Source: Enoplolaimus lenunculus (taxonomy: Eukaryota > Nematoda > Enoplea > Enoplida > Thoracostomopsidae). Taken from it: a stretch of DNA of 64,000 nucleotides. The stretch spans positions 62,001 to 126,000 of the forward strand of contig JASANG010001452.1 of the NCBI GenBank assembly GCA_030248215.1, read 5' to 3'. The translations under genes were made by a program, and so were the position numbers. Shown piece after piece: positions 11,202 to 22,500 of this stretch. Position 1 is the first letter of the stretch. The number at the start of each line of letters is the position of its first letter. The notes beneath the pieces were generated by a model. It was given only the letters and a program-made list of their open reading frames with translations, did not search any database and was not told the origin of the DNA.

Positions 11202-13484
11202 ATTGTAAATGATTCTGACAGGAGCGTAACAAGATGAAAGCCCCTAAGACCACGCATACAAGCGAACTGTATTTTTCAAACAATGTTCTCTTTGAATCGT
11301 AAGTAAAAAGTGGCAGGTTCAATTTTAAGACACAACTTTTTGAAATTTTTATTGTTTCGTCAGTGATGCCCTTACTGAAACCTCTGTACGCAACTACGCA
11401 ACTGGTTTGTGTTGTTAGGTTATCGGTTCAGTTCCCGTTCCGACATATTGAAATACGTATATGCATTGCAACGAGAGGCAAGCCAAAATAAACCGGGACC
11501 TTCATGTTTGTTGATCTTGAGCGAGAGAGTTTTCATATGCTTCCGAAGATGCTATTTGAGAATTTCTTCGATTTTAGTTAATTTTTGTACTTATGCTTAG
11601 AATAAGGCTTGAGCCGCACCGGACCCTCCCGAAAAGAACAATGGCTACGTTAATGTATAAGTAGATGAAGAAATTGTTGGTAGATTTTACTATTACCACA
11701 TTTGATTCCAGCCATTCAATACAATCGTTCGTTAAATTTTATATTTTTCATTTGGTATCACCTGAAGAATTCGTACTGTAAAGTAAATAGGTACTATATG
11801 CTCGTCCATTGTACAGTATGCTTGCCTGTCATTAAGTGCCCCGCACGGTATTCAGTCGGTGGCCCATGTATAGAACAGGGCCGGATTGTTTTCCGGAAGG
11901 GCTATAACGAGCCAGTTTAAGCATTAGACTAATTTTTTGCTTAGGCTTAGGCTTAGGAATAGGCTCATCCATAGGCTTAGGCTTAGGCTTAGGCTTAGTA
12001 ATATGCTTATACTACTGTTCCGGCCCTTGTTCTATACATGGGTCCAGTCGGTTATAAGATGGACAGTCAAGGGGTAAAGCGTTTTGTCACCAAATGTCTT
12101 TTAATATATGATATCGAACATTGCGTCGTGCCGTGTTTTACCAACGATAATAATTAATGGTTTCAAGCTAAAAATTAGCTGAAACTTTGGTCAATCCAAA
12201 TTTATCAAGTAAACATAGTCTATGAGAATAAAATTTATTTTCCAAAACAAACTGAAAGTCTCAACATTTATAAATAAAGATTTTGCGAGCATGCACGGTA
12301 CCCGGAAGCCAAATGAGAGAAGAAAATTATTTAAACATTCGTTTGTTCGAATAAATGTTACCTCACGCGTTAATTACATTTTTTGCTTAACAATAAATAA
12401 ATAAAATAATAAAAAAGTTTCAACTGACGTGGTAATAGTAGTTTCTCGTGGCAACTTGAGTATTAGAAACGGAACAAGTCAAACAATGTCACAGTGAAGG
12501 AATCTGCACTTATATTAAAGTGGCTGACATAAATAGTTACCAGGCAGCTACCGACTAACATGGATTGTATTTACCATCTGGTCTAAATTGGTGACAAAAT
12601 AAATGCTATTTTGCAACCTGTAACGTGAGCACCGCACCCGGCGCACAGACAGGATGTTCAATTGAGATGGGAACGGGAAACCAAGATTTAAAGTAAAATG
12701 TTGAATTTTGCAAAATCAGAGGGCGGCACGAGTGGAAAACTTGTCAAAATTGCAAAAATTAAGGTTGCGCGTGGTTTTTAAATGGTGACTCGATCGATAG
12801 ACTTTACAAATCTGTCTTTACCGTGCATCCAAACTGAAGAAACCTATCTCAAATTTGCGAGCGAAAAGCTAGACGTATTTTAGTTTATAGATCCCCGTAG
12901 AACAGGCACAAAACGTTTCAAGTTTCATGGATTGGCGATTTAGACCAGTCAGACTCAAAATACGCGTGAACTGGTGACAAAACAAGTACTATAGTGATTC
13001 GAATAAGAAGCAGAGCGAATAAGTATCCGAGGTCTCTATTTTGGGTCTGAATAATGTCTCCAAATGAGTAGGGTTTAAAATTACTAATTAGGCCGTGAAT
13101 TGACCAGATGAGATCGCGTAACGCTTTCTGGACTTGATTAAGTTCAGTGCAGAATTTGATTCATTATTCAGAGTGATAAATTTTACATGTATTCGTAGAA
13201 GCATACTCAAGTCTTCCTGAAGTATGAACTAGAACTCCAGAAAATGATGGCATAAGTTAAAGGGTATGTAAACCCAATAACCGGAGCTGTATTGAAAAAT
13301 AAATAACAGACCGGATCCGAATAGCGAAGGGGATGCACCATCTATAGATGAAATAAATATCAGTCTCCCACTCTTATTCTGGTCTATACAGTACCAAATG
13401 TATCACCAGTAACCTTTAGCATTGCCTAAACCTATATCAAAACACGTTTAAACAATAATTAAGTGTAATGGGTTTATACGTTTT
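11202..13484. other. Intergenic space between the two convergent genes
   Basis: Holds the 3' untranslated regions of both genes, whose ends I cannot fix. A candidate AATAAA for the + strand gene is at 11487. Also here are the hAT-like element at 11861-12044 and a family-B MITE at 12987-13393. No other exon is visible. Confidence 0.5.
11861..12044. mobile_element. hAT-like MITE carrying TTAGGC hexamers, with perfect 8-bp target duplication
   Basis: Terminal inverted repeats of about 25 bp (CCCATGTATAGAACAGGGCC at the left, its inverse at the right) flank a core of degenerate TTAGGC units (about 11936-12005). The same eight bases, CAGTCGGT, stand on both sides (11853-11860 and 12045-12052). 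An 8-bp duplication is the hAT signature. Other TTAGGC patches near 29650-29815, 38360-38510, 50540-50640 and 60745-60880 show similar flanks (GGGCC, CATGG.) and look like decayed relatives. Confidence 0.75.
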
Positions 13485-13557
13485 CTAAAGAATAACATCC
13501 GTATCTTCACGACATATATTCAATGAAAATGTATCGTTGAGATCTTCCACGGTGTAT
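13485..13557 (-). CDS. DGK exon 18: terminal coding exon
   Basis: After a pyrimidine-rich tract and TTTCAG, one base completes an Arg codon. Then come 23 codons, beginning [10 protein letters not shown] and ending REDTDVIL, and a TAG. Phase and a good acceptor support it, but there is no homologue to lean on. The last residues V-I-L have the hydrophobic-x-hydrophobic pattern of a class II PDZ ligand. DGK zeta ends in a class I PDZ ligand (ETAV), so the position fits but the class differs. If exon 18 is not used, the protein would end at the TAA just after 14172. Confidence 0.6.
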
Positions 13558-16500
13558 CTGAAATTAAGATAAAAATAGACTTCTAAACGTCGCGTATGTT
13601 AGCATGGCTTGAATGAATTACCTGCTTAAATTTTATAGCTTTGATTTAATACACATCAGGGCTCTTGCCCTAGGCTGAGGCTTTGCAAAAGGCTGACTGA
13701 AGCTTAAGCCTAATACGGAAACTTTGCCTATACCGTAACATAAGCTTAAGCCTTTACTTTCACCTTAAAGCCTGAATCTCCGTAAGCGGATAGAGACCCA
13801 AACCCTAATTGGAGTCCATAAATGTCAATTATCCATAATCGTAGGGCATAAATGACTCCAGGACCAAATAAAGTTGACTTCAAAACTTTAAAGGGTACTT
13901 AAGTTTTGAAAGTACTTACATTCCTAAGTATAACCTTGCATTATCGCTCACGCTATTGACGCAAGACAAATAAACGTTTAATTCAACGGATAGTTGCAGT
14001 ACCGGACATATATATCAGTAACGAAGGGTGGCGGAGCGTGGGTTAAAAATAATTAGCAGTCCGTAACCGAATAACAACGGGGTACCTTCTGGAGAGGCCA
14101 AATAAATATCAGTCCCCCTCTTATTCGGGTCACTGCAGTAGTCGCATAACGCTGGGCCAGCAGTTTCTTACCGTTCCTTACACCTGCTGGCTGTTGCTTG
14201 TTGTATGTCGCAAAGAACATTCGACTTGTCTTTGTTCTTCAATTGTTTTTGTCCTTTTGATTGTTGTTGCAGTGGTTGATTTTGCTGCTGCTGCTGTTGC
14301 TGTTTTTGCAATGGGTTTGTGATATCTACCACTGAAGTGATTTGCCCGTTACTGAAGGTCTCTAAGTGACTGTTGCCTTGAGCAAGTGTATCAAGTGTAC
14401 AGTAATTGATGGAAGCGTAGAGTTTTGCGTTACTCGGTTGCATACCCGCATCTTTCTGAAGTAATAAAATATCGCCGTTAATTTTCACTTTATTTGAAGC
14501 TTCACTTTCGTCAAACTTCCCCGTTTTGTCGCTTTCGATCCTTTGATCAGTTTTGTCGCATCCATAGCAATCGTTCCATTTGTAAAGTTTGTTACATTTT
14601 TCACAGTTTTCGCATTTGTTACATTTGCCCATTTTTTCATATTTGCCACACTTTTCATATTCGCCAAATTTCTCACATTTGTCACATTTGTCACCTTTTT
14701 TACATTTGTCACATTTGTCGGATTTGTCGCATTTATCGCATTTTTCGAATAGGTTACATTTGTCACATTTATCGCATTTGACGTATTTTTCACATTTTAA
14801 TACACATTTATCACATTTCTCGCATTCTGTACATTTGTTACCTGGATCACATCTTCCACATTTGTCAAATTTGTAGCATATCTCACATTTTGTATATTCG
14901 TCGCATTTTTCGTATTTATTACTTTTTCCGTTCCATTTAACGAGTTCGGTTTCATGAATACTTCCACAAACATGTATTTTGGCAACTTGACAGCATTGTT
15001 GACAATTTGTTGCATTAAATGTTGGTTCACAATCCAGCTTTTTACCCGTGTTGGAGGGTACCGATTGGATGTCATCGTATTGAGGGTCCAGTGTTTTTGT
15101 ATCCGCAACGTCGGTGACCATTTTAACTTCTGTTGACAATGATGGCTTGATCAAGTTACGTACTTCACCTTGGTCCATTTGCCTCATGTATTCTTGTTCC
15201 GTTTTTGATTCAGGCAATAAATTGCCACATTTCTCGGATGTAATGCTTGTGAATTCCAAATTCACTGTATTTTCACAACCATGGGTCTGATTGGAAATTG
15301 AAATTGAGGAGGCTTCGAATTCTTGAGGGCTTGTCAACGATGAGCTGCTAGTGTCCAGCGCAGGATCCATGATGAGCAGCCTAAGATCGGTATTGCACAC
15401 ATCAGAGACAGAATGCAGCGACTCTTGGCACGGTTCAACGCGAAATACCCGGCTGTTGGAGACATCTGCAATTGTAAACAAATTATTTACTTAAAAAATC
15501 AAGACCAAAATTGTTTAAAATCACGGAAAGTCTGGAACGGGATTTAAAAGTTTGCCTATGCATCAAGTTTCGCTATGTAATTTTTAATCAGTCCTGCTAA
15601 CTGCTCAGGAAATTATTGCGTCGTTTAAGCTCTAACTACCCGGGTATTGGACACATCTACAACTGTAAACAAAATATATATAGAAAAACGCAATAATTTG
15701 ATTTTTTTTCAAAAGTATTGAAGCACTGAAGGATTATTTAACATATGGTTTAAACAAAAGCCGCAATACAATCGTAAAATAAGTTGTGATAGTACAAAAA
15801 CTGCGGAAATAAGTTGTTTCAACGCTTAAGACCTCTAATTTCTACCCCGCGATTAATAGATTATTTACAAGCGATGAGGTTATCATACTCAAGTGTTTGC
15901 AATTCGGCAAAGTTGTTTTAACGTCCTAAAATTTTGCAACAGCACCTAATGTTGCAATTGAAACAATTTTAATAAGCTAAAATGTTTAAATGAAACACCA
16001 TTTAAAGAAGAATTTCAAACTTACAGTCAAGAAAACACCAATTTTGGCTCGACACCTCCTGATCAGAACTAGTGCTTGTAGGCGTGGTCGCGGAAGATTT
16101 TGTTGGATTGGGTGGCGCTAGCTCATGCCCAGGGGGATCTAGACTCATCGGAGCAGTAGCGGAATGTTGAAGCGTAGCAGTAGTAGCAGTATGTTTTGGG
16201 AACAACAATTTAGTGATCTGTTCTCGAGCAAGATCGAGTTCCGTTTCTGATTCGACTGTTATTTCGCAAAGTTGTTGCGCTAAAATATTTGCAGAATTTT
16301 AAGAGGAACCGCCTCGCGAGTTGGAAAAAAATTTGTAACCATTTACAACGCAAAAGAGAAATATAAAGTTTGTTTAAATCGCCATTTTTATCTATTCATT
16401 GAATATCACGGACGCATCTGATTGGTCCATGTCCAGAAATGCCGGGATGCGATATATAATGGTGAAATATATCTTGCCAGCGAAACGAGCGAGAAGCCAA

Positions 16501-19500
16501 AAGCAATTTTAGAAATGTGTAAGTTGACTTCGTTACGTCCTGACTTCAAAAATGGGATGGGACGTGACCCGCCCGGCCTCTGTACCACTGCTGAATATTT
16601 AACTTATATTTATCACTGTAGTTCACACCGATACAAATGTTTGTCGCTACATCTAGTCTACTAAACAAACTCGCGATAGAGGAATGCGCTCATAATTCCA
16701 TCAATCACTCCCTGTGTTTGACTTCGGACCATGTGTCATTTAAATAACGTTTTTTGTATATTATTTAGTTGCAAGTTTTATTTAAAGAACTTTTTTTCAT
16801 TTTTCTTTTTTTCCTAAACCCTCGAGAAAAAGGGGAAAAACCATGTTTCCGATAATTTTTTACGACCAAAAACCCTGCTGTATACAGTTGCACTACAAGT
16901 ATAATTAAACTCCGTTAAAACCCTCAGTTCTACCCTAAAACGTAGGATAGAATTAGTTTCAACATTGAGAAAAACTAAAAGTTAGCAACGTTTCAGTTTA
17001 TACGTTATCCATCGCCTAACAAACGTCTTAGATCCATATCGTGGCTCGGCGCAGCAATGGAGGCAGAATTTTGAAGTAATTTCATAGGTTTAGAAATGAT
17101 TTTTTTTTGAAAATACCAGAATTTATTGGCCAATGAGGGGTCTGCGCGATAGGAGATTTGTGGATTTAGAGACTGGTATTATTGTATTCAGCGAATACGG
17201 AGCATACGTCTATGGGTGTATCCAAGATTTTAGTTCGAGAGGGTATGACATCATGTAACAGCAAATGTGTGACTTTTAAAATGTAGTAGGTGGTTCTGAA
17301 GCCTATTAAGCTTGATTATTTCTTGTCTGTCTGCAGATTTTGGGACGATAAATATCACAGCTATCTCTCTCAATGTATACGCCCCCGCATATGTCAGAAC
17401 GTCTAATTTTTTAGTTTCCTCTCTTTTTTCTTTTTTAACAATAAAATCGTTGACAAAATTATTTATTAGCAATTAGTGCTTACCGCATTCAAGTAATTTG
17501 TCGGGTTTATTGCGAAGAAGCTGATACTGTGATTTTGAAACACACCCCACCGGCAACACTGTCAGCAACGTTGGAGTGGTGAACGACTGTGCGTATGGCG
17601 ATATCGGACAGGGGGTGGCACCCGTAGATGAATTATTTGGAATCGATGCATAGTTAAATACAATGGATCCTCCTCCGGTTGAATCTACACTACTTGCAGG
17701 ACCGCATGGAGAAGCGAGTTGGCCACGACGATTAACCTGAAAGTAGACAAAATATCTGTGACAGAGTTGAAACTGAGTCATTGGATCATAGGTTGAAGGC
17801 TCCGGCGAAGCTGGTATTTCATTTCGAAAGAAAATAGCCACATTTAAAGGTTTTTTGTGAACAAGGGCAGCAAGCGAGAAAAATTGTCGTCCTTGCAGGT
17901 CATTCACAGCCTGTATAAAAATGTGTGTTTCGCATCATTCCAGAAGTTTGACTGGATATATCCCCCCTATCTCCCGCTGTATACGCCCCTAGTCGATGGT
18001 CAAAATTTGGCAAATTTTGATGGGTCACAATGGTTCAACGAACTGAATCCATGCGACGCATAGTTCGCTACTATTACTGTTAATTAAACGCAACACAAAA
18101 GCAAAAGGTACGCATATGGTGGTATACACAGAATATATACCCCTCTAGCGCTGTTAGACGTATTAGTATTATCCCGTGGCATACCAGGCTCAAAACAATA
18201 TATAACTAAACAAAAAGACTGAATGTTGGTTGCCAGGGGCGGTCTCAAGGCGCAACTACCGCCAACGAAAAATGTAAATGTTAAAAATTCGTACACGAGT
18301 TACAATAATATTAAGGTCCAGCTCACTGAAAAAAGTTCTCCGACCGCCACTGCTAATTGCATTTAGTACTGTAAGATTGGACGGACAAGACACAACCTTC
18401 GTGAAAATTTGGGCATGTAAAGCAAGTGAGATATGACGCGAGTTGTATGACGTCGAGGAACAGCATCTATTTAGTGATCAGAATACTGCTAGTTTGAAAA
18501 CCCACCATAAACCATTTTTCAGCTGTTTAGTGAAGCGGTCTGCAGTTACTGACTGATCTTACTTAGAATGGTAATCGCTAAGTTTTTCACAATAACCCTA
18601 CCGAAAATTTTTATGACATGACTTCAATATACAACAATGTTGTGTTGCACTCTGCGTCTATCTGACTCATTAGTCATTACTTACCACGTGTATAAAGGAG
18701 GATACTAAGGATGTACTCCCAAAAACCGCTGAAAGTTTCGTTAATTTATATTGCTTTTCCGCAACAATTAAGCGTTTCCTATGCTTTCTATAACGCGAAC
18801 AAGCTTTCTTTCCTATACGTAATATCTTGGATCTAACACAACCTGGAAAAGCAATCCACCCAAGTTATACAAAGGCACGATTGAGCATCGGCTGACCACC
18901 TAACGATTGAAGGTGAACACTAACTTTTAGTCGTTGCAGTACAGGAACTTTGTTATAAATGCGGATTGTTAACTTTGACGGAGACAGTCGACACGGCTCA
19001 CCGTCAACCTTAAAAGCATAATTATTCTAAATGTTAATCTTAAATTACAATTTATAGTACTGCCATCTATTATACTGTAGTGATCCATATAACAGGGGAA
19101 TAACAACAGTCCGGGGTACCTATTTTGAGTCTAAATCAATAGGAGTCTCTATCATAATTAGAGCAAGTTTCTAGGCAAAGCCAAAAATGTTAATATCCGG
19201 ATTCGATTAAGCAAAAGCTTCCTAGACCTAATAATGTTCTAACGCGACAATATTTCTTTACCATTATTTCACACTTTTCGTAAAAAACGTATTAAAATAA
19301 AAAGAGTATAAATGCTGGTTCCTAGTGATTTCAATGGCAATTCTAATTCGTTTTTAGCCCAATTAAATGCTTTGACTAATCTAGCCATTACCTGAACAGG
19401 CAACGTTTTTCTGGTTATAATTCGTACGGTTCCACATTGTGCCAAACGTTCGCCGTGTCCACCAACTTGAAGCGCAGCCTAAAAATTTATGCAATTCAAA

Positions 19501-22500
19501 ATACTAACTAAAATCAATTTAAACGAATTATTTCGGCTCGTATTCTGTTTAACCAGTGTTTGCACATACACGGCCTGATTTTGAAAGGACGTGCAGCAGT
19601 TGTATCTGAAGGGCTGAAGTAACTTAGTCAGTTACGTGTACCCTAAAAAGAAGGGGTATATATGCTATATCATTAGCTCTACTGAAGAGTGGATGTCGGA
19701 TATCAACAAAGTCGTCTTAGGCCCAAAATTTTAAAAAGAAGTAAATACACAAACATAATTGAACAATTTCTATCCAAAATATATTCCATACTCTTATTCT
19801 ATTAACATTATCGATCAGCGGCAAAATTGTAGAAAGATCTAAGGAACCTGAAACTTCTATAGTACATCCGTGCAATTAGTTTTTACTTAGAAGTTGTAAT
19901 ATGTTTTAAGCCATTTAATAGTATATTTGAAGAACGCAACTAGTTTTCGCAAAAAATTTCGCAATGTTTCTTGCGTTATTGAGGTTTGCTTTTAACTCTT
20001 CTAAGATAATTATTAATCAATTTTAACTGCAATTTACAGTGCCGGAGCAGACAGGGGTGGTGGTTCCCCCCAAACTCCAGGGTGGGGGCCCCTAAACTTG
20101 CGAGCGAAGCAAGCGAGAAGCCAGACGCGGTTTAAAGGTTTGGCAGTTTTTTGTTTCAACCGGTTAAAGCGGAGGCCCCTTTAGGGATGGTGGCCCCAAA
20201 ATGGGAGTATGGGGATGGCTGCTCCGGCCCTGGCAATTGAATATTTTGTTCTCTCTCAAGTGTTCTAGGGTATTTGTACTGCGCGTGCGTATAGTAATTT
20301 CAAACAGTTTGCACCGCGTGGCGCGTATCATATACAATACTGTATTCAAATAATTGTCAATGGTTTCACAATGATTGCAAATACCAAAACTTACCAATCC
20401 AGTAGAGGTAAATCCAAGAACCTCAATTTTACCATCACAAATTGACGGTGTTTGAAACAAACTATTGATGTAACTGCAGTTGCTGTTGTTGTGATTTGTT
20501 GTCACATTAGCAGCGCTTATTGAACCCCCACTGACCGTCGAAACGCTGTTTGCGTTACCCGATTGACCCCAAGGCGCAGTCCCACCTGCATACCGTGGAA
20601 TGTTCAAAAATACAATACAATGCAGCTTGAGATCACGAATTTTTGGTGTTAAATTAACACCATCACACTCAAGCGATACAAATTCGGCTAAATCTTTACA
20701 AGAGCGTTTAAATAAATCTTTGGTCCCATAACCACCGTACAGTAGACGATTTCGAAACTGACTATTGAACATTTTTGGGTTTGCACCTGAAACAGATTTA
20801 TGCATCGTTCACGTGAACGTCACACGGATATTTTCTATTCCATCTATTATCTATGTTCAAGTTGGATTTCGAGGCCCGATCTCTATCGGGTGGAACGCGT
20901 TTGCCATTACCGCGTGGCTATAGAAACCGGTCGCTCAAAGTCGTAAAGGATGGCTCTCATTACAGTGCAACAGAAGGTGGAAAATCCCGAAGCCCATGTA
21001 TGCAAAATTTTGCTACCGAAAATGCCGGAACCTTGGGCAAAAATTCTACCGGAGCTGCAGCCTGAAACCGATTTTCTACCGGAGCCGGGTGCAAACCTCC
21101 GGTTGTACCCTGGCTCTCATGTCTTTTGATGTTCGTGCACTGCGCATACTTTTATAAACAAGCAACGAAAAAGTAAGCTGATTACAAACCCAATATTTAT
21201 ATACAAGTTTCCATTAACATTAACCAGTTTGGCAACTAGAAATTCTTACTGCAATGCTGGCGCTGAAGTCAAAGCAAGTTATATCTTGGCAAACCTGTCA
21301 GCAGCTTACATCGACTCTGGTGAAACTCAAGCGCGACATGAGCATCGGCGCCAAGTGAAAAATAATTATTCATCACTTGTAACGGCAGACATTTTGTTGA
21401 GCGCGCGTCGGCGTCGCTTTCAATGCTTTCGTCTTCAATATGAGGTTCGTTGTTCGGTGTTACTTCGATAATCCACCTGCAAATTAAAAAAACACCCCCA
21501 GTAACAAGAACAATGTACGCTTATTTCTATAGGCTGATCTAAGGGAGGCGCTACCACAATTTTAGACAACTGCACCCGAAGCTCCTCGACAGCGTGAACT
21601 TTGATTATAACTGACCAATCAAAACAGGACGGTGGCGGGAGCAGTGAGGTCAGCATGCGGTGCGGAGGGCTCTTGCGTAATATGTGTTTTTGTATTTAAT
21701 TTTAATATGATTTTGGTGTGTTTGGCAGTAACAGAACTCTGAAACTTACTTTTGGGTTCTAGAAAATTTTCAACCTTGCTTGCAAGTCACTAAAAACCCT
21801 TCAATGCTCCTCCTAAAAACTCCTCCTAAAAAGTTTAGCCACCTAGCGTGGTGAGTTTGCTACGGGCCTGTAGTTGACCCTCACAAAAATCACAGAATTA
21901 GAGTTTTTGCTAAGCTAACCATACATTTAGAATCATTACAATGATTTTGTAAAAATATTTCTCATAACTGAATTTGCCGCTGCCGGCTATTTTATTCCAA
22001 CAGGCACTGACAATAATCTGTCCAAAAACTTAACTGCTGCGTATAAGTATCAAGAACACTGATTTTGCTTATCTTTCAAAATCTAAAACATTTTTGGTTA
22101 TTGTTTAAAAACCAAACTGTGGGAGGGTGCTGTGGTCCACTTCTTGCTTCTGTTCCAAAGTCTACAGTTCTACATAAGTTGAAATTACTAATTAGTAATT
22201 GGGAATGAAAGTTTAAAGCGAATTACCGATCGAGTTGCGTAACAATAGTTTCTACAGTTCTACATAAGTTGAAATTACTAATTAGTAATTGGGAATAAAA
22301 GTTTAAAGCGAATTACCTATCGAGTAGCGTAGCAATAGTTTCTACAGTTCTACATAAGTTGAAATTACTAATTAGTAATTGAGAATGAAAGTTTTAAGCG
22401 AATTACCTATCGAGTTGCGTAACAATAGTTTCTACAGTTCTGCATAAGTTGAAATTACTAATTAGTAATTGAGAATGAAAGTTTTAAGCGAATTACCTAT

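Noticed and set aside
14485-14876. Other-frame and plus-strand frames rich in Thr/Asn, Cys/His or Phe
   Set aside because: Shadows of the KCD-type 9-bp repeat in DGK exon 17; the exon 17 frame alone continues the conserved WCFLD region.
21435-21656. Minus-strand frame of 73 codons over DGK exon 11
   Set aside because: It runs in another frame through the intron; the true reading of the exon starts at the GCAG acceptor at 21477 and gives [12 protein letters not shown].
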